DNA from: Halomonas sp. NO4
GTDB taxonomy: Bacteria; Pseudomonadota; Gammaproteobacteria; Pseudomonadales; Halomonadaceae
Length of the DNA: 33,260 nucleotides
Assembly (NCBI RefSeq): GCF_010994375.1
Contig: NZ_WHMA01000031.1
Location: 1-33,260, forward strand
Direction: 5' to 3'
The position numbers and the translations under genes are program-made. Under the pieces are notes generated by a model. The model saw only the letters and a program-made list of their open reading frames with translations. It was not told the origin of the DNA and did no database searches. Position 1 is the first letter of the stretch. The number at the start of each line of letters is the position of its first letter. Below are positions 9,673 through 28,482 of the stretch, one piece after another.

Positions 9673-10371
9673 TTACCTGGAACCTTTCTTCTTGGAGGGC
9701 GCGGTCTGCGGCTGCTTCGCCTTGGCGCGGACCTCCTCGATGCCCCCGAGGATCTCACCCTTGAAGACCCACACCTTGACACCGATGATGCCGTAGGTGG
9801 TCTTGGCCTCGTAGGTGGCGTAGTCGATGTCCGCCCGCAGCGTGTGCAGCGGCACGCGACCCTCGCGATACCACTCGGTACGGGCGATTTCCGCCCCGCC
9901 GAGACGGCCGGAGAGCTGCACCTTGATCCCGCCGGCGCCGAGGCGCATGGCGTTCTGCACGGCACGCTTCATGGCGCGACGGAACATCACGCGACGCTCG
10001 AGCTGGCCAGCGATGTTCTGGGCGACCAGCTTGGCATCGAGTTCCGGCTTGCGGACTTCCTCGATGTTGACGTGCACCGGCACACCCATCATCGCGGTGA
10101 CATCACGGCGCAGACGGTCGACGTCCTCGCCCTTCTTGCCGATCACGATGCCCGGGCGGGCGGTGTGAATGGTGATGCGGGCGTTGTTCGCCGGACGCTC
10201 GATGGTGATGCGGCTCACGGACGCATTCTTGAGGCGCTCTTCGAGGAAGCGGCGCACTTCGAGGTCGTTGTTAAGCTTGTCGGCGTAGGCGTCGCTCTCG
10301 GCGTACCACACGGAGGTGTGGTCCTTGACGATACCCAGGCGAATGCCTGTTGGATTGACTTTCTGACCCAT
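9673..10371 (-). CDS. rpsC: 30S ribosomal protein uS3
   Basis: 232 aa, starting [18 protein letters not shown]. uS3 lines the mRNA entry channel and has helicase activity with uS4 and uS5. A KH type 2 domain (about residues 40-108) contains the GKKG loop in [16 protein letters not shown]. The C-terminal domain contains [21 protein letters not shown] and a lysine-rich tail. It lies 11 nt after rplV and 15 nt before rplP. Confidence 0.98.
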   Translation of the reverse strand: MGQKVNPTGIRLGIVKDHTSVWYAESDAYADKLNNDLEVRRFLEERLKNASVSRITIERPANNARITIHTARPGIVIGKKGEDVDRLRRDVTAMMGVPVHVNIEEVRKPELDAKLVAQNIAGQLERRVMFRRAMKRAVQNAMRLGAGGIKVQLSGRLGGAEIARTEWYREGRVPLHTLRADIDYATYEAKTTYGIIGVKVWVFKGEILGGIEEVRAKAKQPQTAPSKKKGSR

Positions 10372-10382
10372 CTGGTCGACTC

Positions 10383-10715
10383 CTACTTCTCGGCTACCTT
10401 GACGGTGATGTGGCAGGTGCGCTTCAGAATGCGATCCGCGCGGCCCTTGGCGCGCGGCCGGATGCGCTTGAGCGTCATGCCCTCATCGACGCAGATGGTC
10501 GAGACACGCAGCTCGTCGATATCCATGCCGTTGTTTTCTTCCGCATTCGCGATGGCGGACTGCAGCACCTTCTTGACCAGCTTGGCAGCCTTCTTCGGCG
10601 AGAAGGTCAGCAGGTCGAGCGCTTCGGCGACCGGCTTACCGCGCACCTGGTCAGCCACCAAACGGGCCTTCTGGGCGGATAAACGAGCGCCACGCAGCTT
10701 AGCTGTGACTTCCAT
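10383..10715 (-). CDS. rplV: 50S ribosomal protein uL22
   Basis: 110 aa, the same as E. coli. uL22 lines the exit tunnel; its beta-hairpin forms the constriction with uL4. The N-terminus has [20 protein letters not shown] and the C-terminal hairpin [20 protein letters not shown], with no indels that would suggest macrolide-resistance changes. It lies 18 nt after rpsS and 11 nt before rpsC. Confidence 0.98.
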   Translation of the reverse strand: MEVTAKLRGARLSAQKARLVADQVRGKPVAEALDLLTFSPKKAAKLVKKVLQSAIANAEENNGMDIDELRVSTICVDEGMTLKRIRPRAKGRADRILKRTCHITVKVAEK

Positions 10716-10733
10716 CTCTCAATCCTCTCTGGC

Positions 10734-11009
10734 TTACCGTTTGGCTTTCTTGTCCGCCGCGTGACCGCGATAGGTGCGGGTGGCAGCGAATTCGCCCAGC
10801 TTGTGGCCAACCATTTCCTCGGAGACATGCACCGGGACGTGTTGGCGACCGTTATGGACTGCAATGGTGAGCCCGACCATATTCGGCAGGATCATGGAAC
10901 GACGCGACCAGGTCTTGATCGGTTTGCGGTCGTTCTTCTCCACTGCAGCCTCAACCTTCTTCAGCAGATGAAGGTCAATGAAGGGACCTTTCTTCAGTGA
11001 ACGTGGCAC
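10734..11009 (-). CDS. rpsS: 30S ribosomal protein uS19, GTG start
   Basis: 91 aa. uS19 is in the head of the small subunit with uS13. It begins at a GTG codon (11007-11009) giving [20 protein letters not shown], which exactly fits the family N-terminus; an AAGGGG ribosome-binding site lies upstream. [18 protein letters not shown] sequence ([20 protein letters not shown]) and [12 protein letters not shown] are diagnostic. It lies 33 nt after rplB. Confidence 0.97.
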   Translation of the reverse strand: MPRSLKKGPFIDLHLLKKVEAAVEKNDRKPIKTWSRRSMILPNMVGLTIAVHNGRQHVPVHVSEEMVGHKLGEFAATRTYRGHAADKKAKR

Positions 11010-11042
11010 AGCCGTTACCCCTTAATGTCTTGGCGTGTTCAA

Positions 11043-11873
11043 TCAGTTCCGGGCCTTGCGGCGACGAACGATCAGCGCGTCGGTGCGCTTGTTCTTGCGG
11101 GTCTTGTGACCCTTGGTGGGAACGCCCCACGGAGTCACCGGGTGACGACCGCCGCTGGTGCGGCCTTCACCACCGCCGTGCGGGTGGTCGACCGGGTTCA
11201 TGGCCACGCCACGAACGGTCGGACGCACGCCCCTCCAGCGCTTCGCACCGGCCTTGCCAAGCTGACGCAGGCTGTGCTCGGAGTTGCTCACTTCCCCCAG
11301 GGTCGCGCGGCACTCGGCCAGCACCTTGCGCATCTCGCCGGAGCGCAGACGCAGAGTGGCGTAGTTGCCTTCGCGGGCGACGACCTGGGCGCTGGTGCCG
11401 GCGCTGCGCGCGAGCTGGGCACCCTTGCCGGGCTTGAGCTCGATGCAGTGCACGGTGGAACCCAGCGGGATATTGCGCAGCGGCAGGGTGTTGCCCCGCT
11501 TGATCTGCGCGTTCACGCCGGACTCGAGACGGTCGCCGGTGCGCACGCCCTTGGGCGCGATGATGTAGCGACGCTCACCGTCCAGGTACTTGAGCAGCGC
11601 GATGTGGGCGCTGCGATTGGGATCGTACTCCAGGCGCTCGACGATAGCGGGAACGCCATCCTTGGTGCGCTTGAAGTCGATCAGGCGATAGTGGTGACGA
11701 TGCCCACCGCCCACGTGACGGGTGGTGATGCGACCGTTGTTATTGCGACCACCGGACTTGGACTGCTTCTCGAGCAGCGGCGCATAGGGCTTGCCCTTGT
11801 GCAGCTCGTCCCCAACGATCTTGACGACGTGGCGACGACCGGCGGATGTGGGTTTAGTCTTGACGATTGCCAT
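11043..11873 (-). CDS. rplB: 50S ribosomal protein uL2
   Basis: 276 aa. uL2 is a core protein beside the peptidyl transferase centre and is needed for subunit joining. The N-terminal OB-like RNA-binding domain and the SH3-like domain are present, with [16 protein letters not shown] in the second. The C-terminal [18 protein letters not shown], near residues 228-245, includes the conserved histidine studied in E. coli (His229). It lies 17 nt after rplW and 33 nt before rpsS. Confidence 0.99.
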   Translation of the reverse strand: MAIVKTKPTSAGRRHVVKIVGDELHKGKPYAPLLEKQSKSGGRNNNGRITTRHVGGGHRHHYRLIDFKRTKDGVPAIVERLEYDPNRSAHIALLKYLDGERRYIIAPKGVRTGDRLESGVNAQIKRGNTLPLRNIPLGSTVHCIELKPGKGAQLARSAGTSAQVVAREGNYATLRLRSGEMRKVLAECRATLGEVSNSEHSLRQLGKAGAKRWRGVRPTVRGVAMNPVDHPHGGGEGRTSGGRHPVTPWGVPTKGHKTRKNKRTDALIVRRRKARN

Positions 11874-11890
11874 GATCCGTACTCCTGCCC

Positions 11891-12187
11891 TTATTCGGCG
11901 CCAGTGAAGTCTTCGAGCGTCTCACCGGCGGCGAGGGTCACGTAGGCCTTGCGATAGCCCTTGCGACGACCCAGCCCCTGCGCGGTCCGCTTGGTCTTGC
12001 CCTTCACGTTCAATACCTGGACGCGATCGACCTTCTTGCCGAACAGGATCTGGACGGCAGTCTTGATCTCCGGCTTGGTCGCGTCGCTTGCCACCTTGAA
12101 CACGTACTGGTTGTTCTCGGCGGCCATGGCGGCCTTTTCGGTCACGTGCGGACCCAGCAGCACCTTGAATACGCGCTCCTGATTCAT
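11891..12187 (-). CDS. rplW: 50S ribosomal protein uL23
   Basis: 98 aa. uL23 at the tunnel exit is the main docking site for trigger factor and [20 protein letters not shown] and [18 protein letters not shown] are family markers, followed by the basic extended loop with [20 protein letters not shown]. Its ATG overlaps the rplD stop (ATGA, 4 nt), implying translational coupling, and rplB follows after 17 nt. Confidence 0.98.
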   Translation of the reverse strand: MNQERVFKVLLGPHVTEKAAMAAENNQYVFKVASDATKPEIKTAVQILFGKKVDRVQVLNVKGKTKRTAQGLGRRKGYRKAYVTLAAGETLEDFTGAE

Positions 12188-12789
12188 GCCAGCTTCTCCT
12201 CGAATTTACGCAGGGCGGAGACGGTGACGAGCACCTTGTCGAAGGCAATCAGGCTCACCGGATCGGCGGCGGCCACGTCCACGACGTCCACGTTGGGGAT
12301 GTTGCGGGCGGCCAGGTAGAGCTTCTCGTCGAGATCCTCGGTGACGATCAGCGCCTTCTCCAGACCCAGCTCGCCGAGCTTGGCAACCAGCTGCTTGGTC
12401 TTGGGGGCCTCGACGGCGAAGCTGTCGACGACCACCAGGCGCTCCTGGCGAACCAGTTCGGAGAGGATGGCGCGCATCGCAGCGCGATACATCTTGCGGT
12501 TGACCTTCTGGGTGTAGTCCTGAGGACGCGCCGCAAAGGTCACGCCGCCACTGCGCCACAGCGGAGAGCGGATGGTGCCGGCACGGGCACGGCCGGTACC
12601 CTTCTGGCGCCACGGCTTCTTGCCGCCGCCGCGCACGTCGGAGCGGCTCTTCTGGGCGCGGGTGCCCTGGCGACCCGCGGCCAGGTAGGCGGTGACCACC
12701 TGGTGCACCAGCGCCTCGTTGAATTCTTTGCCAAAGGTGGCGTCGGACACTTCCACGGTACCCGCGCCTGCAGCAAGATTCAGATTCAT
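12184..12789 (-). CDS. rplD: 50S ribosomal protein uL4
   Basis: 201 aa, identical in length to E. coli L4. It starts [20 protein letters not shown] at 12789; the upstream open frame lies inside rplC. uL4 has a globular domain and a long tunnel loop (RRGTRAQ-like [20 protein letters not shown], about residues 42-62, and [17 protein letters not shown]). In E. coli it also represses the S10 operon by binding the leader RNA and stimulating attenuation. It lies 14 nt after rplC and overlaps rplW by 4 nt. Confidence 0.97.
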   Translation of the reverse strand: MNLNLAAGAGTVEVSDATFGKEFNEALVHQVVTAYLAAGRQGTRAQKSRSDVRGGGKKPWRQKGTGRARAGTIRSPLWRSGGVTFAARPQDYTQKVNRKMYRAAMRAILSELVRQERLVVVDSFAVEAPKTKQLVAKLGELGLEKALIVTEDLDEKLYLAARNIPNVDVVDVAAADPVSLIAFDKVLVTVSALRKFEEKLA

Positions 12790-12803
12790 CGGTTCTATCC
12801 CCT

Positions 12804-13442
12804 TCAGCCAGCTTTGACGGCGCTGCGCACGATGACGTCGCTGCCGGTGGCACCGGGCACGGCACCCTTGATCAGCAGCAGGTTGCGTTCGGCATCGACC
12901 CGCACGACTTCGAGGCTCTGGACGGTGCAGCGGGCATTGCCCATCTGGCCGGCCATCTTCTTGCCCTTGAAGACGCGCCCCGGGGTCTGACACATGCCGA
13001 TGGAACCCGGCGCGCGATGCGACAGGGAGTTACCGTGGCTGTTGTCCTGGGTGCGGAAGTTCCAGCGCTTGACGGCGCCCTGGAAACCCTTGCCCTTGGA
13101 GGTGCCGGTCACGTCGACCATCTGACCAGCTTCGAAGAGGGATACGGTGAGCGAGCCGCCCACTTCCGGAGCCTCGCTGCCTTCGGGAAGGCGGAACTCC
13201 ATCAGCGAACGACCGGCCTCGACACCTGCCTTGGCGAACTGCCCGGCCTGGGCCTTCGTCAGGTGCTTGGCCTTGCGGGAGCCGGTTGTGACCTGGACCG
13301 CCGCGTAGCCGTCGGACTCGACGGACTTGACGCAAGTAACACGGTTCGGCTCAACCTCGATCACGGTCACGGGCACGGATGCGCCATCTTCGGTGAAGAC
13401 ACGGGTCATCCCGGCCTTCTTACCGACTAAACCGATAGTCAT
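12804..13442 (-). CDS. rplC: 50S ribosomal protein uL3
   Basis: 212 aa, starting [20 protein letters not shown]. uL3 nucleates large-subunit assembly and reaches the peptidyl transferase centre. The W-loop region (about 125-160) includes [19 protein letters not shown] and [18 protein letters not shown]; the glutamine in CQTPG is the residue that PrmB methylates in E. coli. A TAGGAG ribosome-binding site precedes the ATG. The gap to rpsJ is 151 nt, much longer than the 32 nt or so in E. coli. Confidence 0.98.
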   Translation of the reverse strand: MTIGLVGKKAGMTRVFTEDGASVPVTVIEVEPNRVTCVKSVESDGYAAVQVTTGSRKAKHLTKAQAGQFAKAGVEAGRSLMEFRLPEGSEAPEVGGSLTVSLFEAGQMVDVTGTSKGKGFQGAVKRWNFRTQDNSHGNSLSHRAPGSIGMCQTPGRVFKGKKMAGQMGNARCTVQSLEVVRVDAERNLLLIKGAVPGATGSDVIVRSAVKAG

Positions 13443-13503
13443 TCTCAGTCTCCTATAGTGTACGGGGCTATCACCCGCTATGGCTGCCCTTTCCAGAGCA
13501 TTC

Positions 13504-13588
13504 CACTAGCACGTTGTGTGGCGCCTCGCGGCGCGGCGGCTGCTGCTCGAGCGAATCTCTGTCGAGCGCTGGGCCGCGGTGTCTAGTG
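13504..13588 (-). promoter_or_regulatory. Structured rpsJ-rplC intercistronic element
   Basis: An outer 6-bp stem (CACTAG, 13583-13588, with CTAGTG, 13504-13509) could enclose two hairpins. One has a 6-bp stem (TCGAGC-type arms at 13545-13550 and 13562-13567). The other has a 5-bp GC stem at 13521-13534 capped by a GCGA tetraloop on the minus strand. Together they would form a three-way junction. No U-tract follows. The role is unknown; control of rplC-rplD translation or mRNA processing is possible. Confidence 0.45.
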
Positions 13589-13593
13589 TGGTG

Positions 13594-13905
13594 TCAGTCG
13601 AGCTTGATCTGCACGTCCACGCCGGCGGCGAGGTCGAGCTTCATCAGGGCATCGACGGTCTTCTCGGTCGGCTCGACGATATCGAGCACGCGCTTGTGCG
13701 TGCGGATCTCGTACTGGTCACGCGCGTCCTTGTTGACGTGCGGCGAGATCAGCACGGTGTAGCGCTCGCGATTTGTCGGCAAGGGGATCGGACCGTGCAC
13801 CTGCGCCCCGGTCCGCTTGGCGGTATCGACGATCTCCGCGGCGGACTGGTCGATCAGGCGATGGTCGAACGCCTTCAACCGAATGCGAATCTTCTGGTTC
13901 TGCAT
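13594..13905 (-). CDS. rpsJ: 30S ribosomal protein uS10 (NusE)
   Basis: 103 aa, the E. coli length. uS10 is in the head of the small subunit and, as NusE, pairs with NusB in antitermination complexes and binds the KOW domain of NusG (encoded at 29701-30234). [19 protein letters not shown] at the start, [20 protein letters not shown], and the end [11 protein letters not shown] are diagnostic. It is the first gene of the S10 set, with its own promoter about 60 nt upstream. Confidence 0.98.
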   Translation of the reverse strand: MQNQKIRIRLKAFDHRLIDQSAAEIVDTAKRTGAQVHGPIPLPTNRERYTVLISPHVNKDARDQYEIRTHKRVLDIVEPTEKTVDALMKLDLAAGVDVQIKLD

Positions 13906-13969
13906 TTGCCCTAAACTCCAATGGAAGTCGACGGCCCAAGCCGCCTACCCACGCATTCAAAGGATGCGC

Positions 13970-13998
13970 ATTATAGGCACGCCGCGAGCGAGAGTCAA
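13970..13998 (-). promoter_or_regulatory. Sigma70 promoter of the S10 operon
   Basis: TTGACT (13993-13998) and a perfect TATAAT (13970-13975) are separated by 17 nt. The GC-rich discriminator after the -10 box fits stringently controlled ribosomal promoters. The predicted start near 13963 leaves a leader of about 57 nt before rpsJ, much shorter than the roughly 170-nt E. coli S10 leader that L4 controls. Confidence 0.88.
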
Positions 13999-14015
13999 AC
14001 CCTTCGCTGCGGTGC

Positions 14016-14046
14016 GCAGAAAGGGGGCTCCTCGCGGAGCCCCCTT
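14016..14046 (-). terminator. Terminator after tuf
   Basis: An 11-bp stem (aagggggctcc with ggagcccccTT on the minus strand) is capped by a GCGA tetraloop and followed by TTTCTG. It begins about 22 nt after the tuf stop codon and separates the str unit from the S10 promoter. Confidence 0.85.
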
Positions 14047-14068
14047 CGATCAATCAGTCGTCCAGGAC

Positions 14069-15262
<1,194 letters not shown>

Positions 15263-15291
15263 TGCTTTAACCTCTTTACGTTAGCTAACGG

Positions 15292-17412
<2,121 letters not shown>

Positions 17413-17421
17413 GATGGAATT

Positions 17422-17425
17422 CTCC
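17422..17425 (-). promoter_or_regulatory. Ribosome-binding site supporting the fusA GTG start
   Basis: GGAG lies 9 nt ahead of the GTG at 17410-17412. The same bases form part of the upstream candidate start (ATG GAG at 17427), which itself is preceded by CCTTCACAGCA without a purine-rich motif. Confidence 0.6.
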
Positions 17426-17438
17426 ATTGCTGTGAAGG

Positions 17439-17456
17439 GCCACCCATCCGGGTGGC
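17439..17456 (-). promoter_or_regulatory. Hairpin between rpsG and fusA
   Basis: A perfect 7-bp stem (gccaccc with gggtggc) closes a 4-nt loop about 27 nt ahead of the fusA GTG. It lacks a U-tract, so a terminator is unlikely. It may be an mRNA processing or stability element. Confidence 0.5.
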
Positions 17457-17505
17457 GCTTCGTGTATGGAATTCGTCGTCTTAAGCGGTGCGGGTAACGC
17501 AGCGC

Positions 17506-17976
17506 TTAGAAACGATAGTGGGAGAAGGCCTTGTTGGCTTCTGCCATGCGGTGCACGTCTTCCCGCTTCTTGACGGCCGAGCCCTTGCCTTCGGCGGCAT
17601 CCAGCATCTCGCCCGCGAGGCGCTGCACCATGGTCTTCTCGCCACGACGACGCGCGGCATCCACCAGCCAGCGCATGGCCAGGGCCTGACGACGCGAGGG
17701 GCGAACCTCGACCGGCACCTGATAGGTCGCGCCGCCGACGCGACGCGACTTGACCTCGACCATGGGCTGGATGGCTTCCAGCGCCTTGTCGAAGATCTCC
17801 AGCGGCTCTTCCTTGCTACGCTCGGCAACCCTGTCCAACGCACCGTAGACGATACGCTCAGCCACGGACTTCTTGCCGCTGATCATCAGGTGGTTCATGA
17901 ACTTCGCCAGACGCTCACTTCCGAACTTGGGATCCGGCAGGATCTCGCGCTTGGCTACAACTCTTCTTCTAGGCAT
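17506..17976 (-). CDS. rpsG: 30S ribosomal protein uS7
   Basis: 156 aa from the ATG at 17976. uS7 nucleates assembly of the 30S head and contacts tRNA at the E site. The start gives [20 protein letters not shown], the family N-terminus, with an AGAGGG ribosome-binding site; the open frame further upstream lies in the structured leader. Markers are [20 protein letters not shown] and [23 protein letters not shown] (split over about 80-102). In E. coli S7 represses translation of this operon at the rpsL-rpsG gap; here that gap is 132 nt and structured. Confidence 0.97.
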   Translation of the reverse strand: MPRRRVVAKREILPDPKFGSERLAKFMNHLMISGKKSVAERIVYGALDRVAERSKEEPLEIFDKALEAIQPMVEVKSRRVGGATYQVPVEVRPSRRQALAMRWLVDAARRRGEKTMVQRLAGEMLDAAEGKGSAVKKREDVHRMAEANKAFSHYRF

Positions 17977-18011
17977 GACAAGCCCTCTGGTGAAGGGTCC
18001 TTCAGGCAAAC

Positions 18012-18055
18012 CCGGAACTCACGCCGACCCGTGCAGGGCCCATGGCGCCGTCCGG
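18012..18055 (-). promoter_or_regulatory. Long imperfect hairpin before rpsG, candidate S7 operator
   Basis: In the rpsL-rpsG gap, three stacked stems can form: an outer 5-bp stem (18012-18016 with 18051-18055), a middle 5-bp stem (18021-18025 with 18044-18048), and an inner 5-bp stem (18026-18030 with 18036-18040) closed by a 5-nt loop. Internal loops separate them. The position equals that of the E. coli S7 translational operator. Binding is inferred from position and structure only. Confidence 0.45.
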
Positions 18056-18108
18056 CCTTACTCTTATCAGACCGATAGCAAATTCTGGGTGACGCGCGCC
18101 CCGGTCGC

Positions 18109-18483
18109 TCAGACCTTGGGACGCTTGGTGCCGTACTTGGAACGGCCCTGCTTGCGGTTCTGCACGCCGGAGGTATCCAGGGCGCCGCGCACGGTGTGAT
18201 AACGCACACCCGGCAGGTCCTTGACGCGGCCGCCGCGGATCAACACCACCGAGTGCTCCTGGAGGTTGTGACCCTCACCGCCGATATAGGAGGAGACCTC
18301 GTAGCCGTTGGTCAGACGCACGCGGCACACCTTGCGCAGCGCCGAGTTCGGCTTCTTCGGGGTGGTGGTGTAGACGCGGGTGCAGACACCGCGCTTCTGC
18401 GGACAGGCCTGCAGCGCCGGCACGTCGCTCTTGGCGGCGGGGCGCTTGCGCGGCTTGCGCACGAGCTGATTGATCGTTGCCAT
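18109..18483 (-). CDS. rpsL: 30S ribosomal protein uS12
   Basis: 124 aa, starting [20 protein letters not shown]. uS12 monitors codon-anticodon pairing at the decoding centre. [19 protein letters not shown] and [20 protein letters not shown] carry the lysines (E. coli Lys42 and Lys87 of the mature protein) whose change gives streptomycin resistance; both are wild type. The aspartate after the second lysine is the RimO methylthiolation site in E. coli. It is the first gene of the str unit, about 70 nt after the predicted transcription start. Confidence 0.98.
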   Translation of the reverse strand: MATINQLVRKPRKRPAAKSDVPALQACPQKRGVCTRVYTTTPKKPNSALRKVCRVRLTNGYEVSSYIGGEGHNLQEHSVVLIRGGRVKDLPGVRYHTVRGALDTSGVQNRKQGRSKYGTKRPKV

Positions 18484-18560
18484 GTTGTGTAGCTGACTCC
18501 AATGGTTGCCTTGCCTTCCAGCGGGCGCGGGCGCACCCGCCCCACTGTTAAAGGCTGCGC

Positions 18561-18590
18561 ATTCTAATGTCTGGCAGGGTCGGGCGTCAA
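18561..18590 (-). promoter_or_regulatory. Sigma70 promoter of the str operon
   Basis: TTGACG (18585-18590) and TAGAAT (18561-18566) are separated by 18 nt, followed by a GC-rich discriminator (GCGCAGCC). The -35 box touches the foot of the hairpin after rpoC. The predicted leader to rpsL is about 70 nt. Confidence 0.78.
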
Positions 18591-18612
18591 GCAGGGGGCT
18601 TTGCCCCCTGCT
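18590..18612 (-). terminator. Hairpin after rpoC, probable terminator
   Basis: A perfect 10-bp GC-rich stem (agcagggggc with gccccctgct) closes a 3-nt loop 15 nt after the rpoC TAG. The downstream sequence is TTGACG rather than a U-run, so termination may be partial or Rho-assisted, and some read-through into rpsL is plausible. Confidence 0.6.
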
Positions 18613-18627
18613 GCTGCCGCTCGCCGC

Positions 18628-22848
<4,221 letters not shown>

Positions 22849-22877
22849 GGGTCGGCTCCGTTGCGGAGTTGTCATGG

Positions 22878-22899
22878 GCGGGGGCGTCGCCGCCCCCGC
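22878..22899 (-). promoter_or_regulatory. Hairpin between rpoB and rpoC
   Basis: A perfect 9-bp stem (gcgggggcg with cgcccccgc) is capped by a GCGA tetraloop on the minus strand. It lies 29 nt before the rpoC ATG. No U-tract follows. It may stabilise or punctuate the mRNA; function unknown. Confidence 0.5.
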
Positions 22900-22934
22900 G
22901 GACCGTCATAGTGTGAAGCGCAGGCGAAGCCGCC

Positions 22935-27014
<4,080 letters not shown>

Positions 27015-27068
27015 CTGTATTCCCCAGCTTGTTCACCATGGGTGACCGTTGCGCGGTCGGCGCCACCC

Positions 27069-27125
27069 GACGGGCTCGGCCCCGTCAGGCGCTGACGGCA
27101 AGCCCCCACCAGGGAGCTCGCCGTC
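27069..27125 (-). promoter_or_regulatory. Two tandem hairpins before rpoB, candidate processing site
   Basis: The upstream hairpin (27094-27125) has a 14-bp stem with two G-U pairs and a UGGU loop. The second (27069-27086) has a 6-bp GC stem (gacggg with cccgtc) and a 6-nt loop. In E. coli RNase III cuts the rplL-rpoB transcript in a double-stranded region downstream of the attenuator; the first hairpin is suitably long and placed. RNase III cleavage here is inference. Confidence 0.55.
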
Positions 27126-27171
27126 GGAATTCGTCTAGCGGCGCTGCGTCAGCGAAGCGCTACTGCAACAG

Positions 27172-27206
27172 AAAAAGGCCGGCAGCGGGTAGGCCCGCCA
27201 CCAGCC
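27172..27206 (-). terminator. Attenuator between rplL and rpoB
   Basis: A 13-bp stem with three G-U pairs (27177-27189 with 27194-27206) closes a CCUA loop and is followed directly by five T on the minus strand. It lies about 42 nt after the rplL stop codon. It has the form of a Rho-independent terminator. In E. coli a partial terminator at the same place lowers rpoBC expression relative to the more abundant L7/L12. Confidence 0.88.
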
Positions 27207-27247
27207 GTGGAAGCTTACGCAGCGCGTAAAGCCTTGGGGCACAAGGG

Positions 27248-27619
27248 TTACTTGAGCTCCACGCTCGCGCCGGCGTCTTCCAGCTTCTTCTTCGCCTCTT
27301 CGGCGTCTTCCTTGGACATGGCTTCCTTGATGGTCGCCGGTGCACCGTCGACGGCACCCTTGGCTTCCTTCAGGCCCAGCCCGGTGATCTCGCGCACGGC
27401 CTTGATCACATTGACCTTCTTGTCGCCGGCAGCGGTCAGCACCAGGTCGAATTCGGTCTGCTCTTCTTCGGCAGCGGCTTCACCGCCACCCGGGCCGGCG
27501 ACAACGGCCGCGGCGGCGGAGACGCCGAACTTCTCTTCCATCGCCTCGATCAGCTCGGCGACTTCCATCACGGACATGTCGGCGACGGCGTTGATGATGT
27601 CTTCTTTGGTCAGTGCCAT
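27248..27619 (-). CDS. rplL: 50S ribosomal protein bL12 (L7/L12)
   Basis: 123 aa. L7/L12 dimers form the flexible stalk that recruits EF-Tu, EF-G and other GTPases. The N-terminal dimerisation domain ([19 protein letters not shown]...) is followed by an Ala/Gly/Glu hinge (about 36-54) and the C-terminal domain with [20 protein letters not shown]. Several copies per ribosome are needed, which fits the attenuator placed after it. It follows rplJ by 92 nt; that gap contains a short hairpin with a UGCG loop. Confidence 0.98.
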   Translation of the reverse strand: MALTKEDIINAVADMSVMEVAELIEAMEEKFGVSAAAAVVAGPGGGEAAAEEEQTEFDLVLTAAGDKKVNVIKAVREITGLGLKEAKGAVDGAPATIKEAMSKEDAEEAKKKLEDAGASVELK

Positions 27620-27711
27620 TTCGTTAATTCCTAAACTTTGCGGGAGCCTCGGCGCACCGAGCGCTCGTCTTTACCAGTGTTCGATTCAGGCTACGAAGTG
27701 GAGTTCGCCGC

Positions 27712-28215
27712 TCAGGCGGCTTCTTCCTGCTTCTGGTCGCGCAGTGCAGCCAGGGTACGAACCAGCTTGCCGGCAGATGCCTCCTTCATGACGGACATCA
27801 GCTTGGCGATAGCCTCGTCATAGGTCGGCAGGGTTGCCAGACGGTCGAGATCGCTTGCCGGAATCAGCTCGCCTTCGTAGGCCAGCGCCTTGACTTCGAA
27901 GTTCTTCTCGTCCTTGGCGAACTCCTTGAACAGGCGGGCGGCAGCGCCCGGATGCTCGTAGGAGAATGCCAACAGGGTGGGACCCGAGAAGCTCTCCTCC
28001 AGAATCTCCCAGGGAGTTCCGGACAGGGCGCGGCGTGCCAGGGTGTTGCGCACAACACGGATCTGCACGCCATTCTCGCGGGCCTGCTTGCGCAGGTCGG
28101 TCATCTTGCTGACCGTGACGCCACGAGAATCGGCAACCACGACGGAGAGTGCCTCCTTGGCCGCTTCACTGACCTCGGCAACAATCGCCTTCTTGCCTTC
28201 GAGTGCTAGTGGCAC
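27712..28215 (-). CDS. rplJ: 50S ribosomal protein uL10, GTG start
   Basis: 167 aa (E. coli 165). uL10 anchors the L7/L12 dimers to 23S rRNA and, as the L10-L12 complex, represses its own mRNA. The start is GTG 28213-28215, giving [20 protein letters not shown], with AAGGAG 8 nt upstream; the frame is open further upstream but there lies in the L10 leader. Markers are [28 protein letters not shown] and [17 protein letters not shown]. The C-terminal helix ([17 protein letters not shown] region) binds L12. Confidence 0.97.
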   Translation of the reverse strand: MPLALEGKKAIVAEVSEAAKEALSVVVADSRGVTVSKMTDLRKQARENGVQIRVVRNTLARRALSGTPWEILEESFSGPTLLAFSYEHPGAAARLFKEFAKDEKNFEVKALAYEGELIPASDLDRLATLPTYDEAIAKLMSVMKEASAGKLVRTLAALRDQKQEEAA

Positions 28216-28239
28216 GGTGATCACTCCTTCCTTCCGGAG

Positions 28240-28350
28240 CCGCACGGGGCGGGGTCCGGGGTTACCATCTCTCCCGGTGGGCCATGGGCCACGCCGGGAG
28301 TCCTGGGTGATGGTGCTCACCAGTTGCCTGGCGGCCACACCATCTGCGCA
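28240..28350 (-). promoter_or_regulatory. L10 leader: autoregulatory RNA of rplJL
   Basis: The 267-nt gap before rplJ contains two clear helices: 7 bp at 28309-28315 with 28338-28344 (gatggtg with caccatc), and 7 bp at 28271-28277 with 28294-28300 (ctcccgg with ccgggag). Between these and the ribosome-binding site is GGTAACCCCGGACCC. The order and the ctgcgcagatggtg segment resemble the Rfam L10 leader, where L10-L12 binding represses rplJL translation. I have not run a covariance search. Confidence 0.75.
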
Positions 28351-28372
28351 GGCCCCCTTGCGGGACGATTAA

Positions 28373-28393
28373 GCCGCTCGAGTGTCGAGCGGC
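28373..28393 (-). promoter_or_regulatory. Hairpin between rplA and rplJ
   Basis: A perfect 9-bp stem (gccgctcga with tcgagcggc) closes a 3-nt loop and is followed by TTAATCG. It lies upstream of the L10 leader core and about 90 nt after rplA. The weak U content makes efficient termination unlikely; it might be an mRNA 3'-end or processing structure. Confidence 0.5.
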
Positions 28394-28482
28394 GCCTGCG
28401 GTCTTTGACGGCGCCCCGCGAAGCGGCAAGTGAAGCCGCACCGCGCGGACCGCAAAGTTACAGCTCTGTCTCGACCGCCGCG

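Noticed and set aside
13443..13480. Promoter for rplC with TACACT as -10 box just ahead of the gene.
   Set aside because: No -35-like hexamer at 16-18 nt, and the start would leave almost no leader; the ribosome-binding site overlaps the same bases.
15279..15290. Palindrome CGTTAGCTAACG between fusA and tuf.
   Set aside because: A perfect inverted repeat without a loop and next to the tuf ribosome-binding site; too short for a terminator and no evidence for a protein operator.
22849..22875. Upstream ATG for rpoC at 22875, adding nine residues.
   Set aside because: The ATG at 22848 gives the standard family N-terminus and has CGGAG at good spacing; the upstream ATG directly follows a GC hairpin and has no ribosome-binding site.
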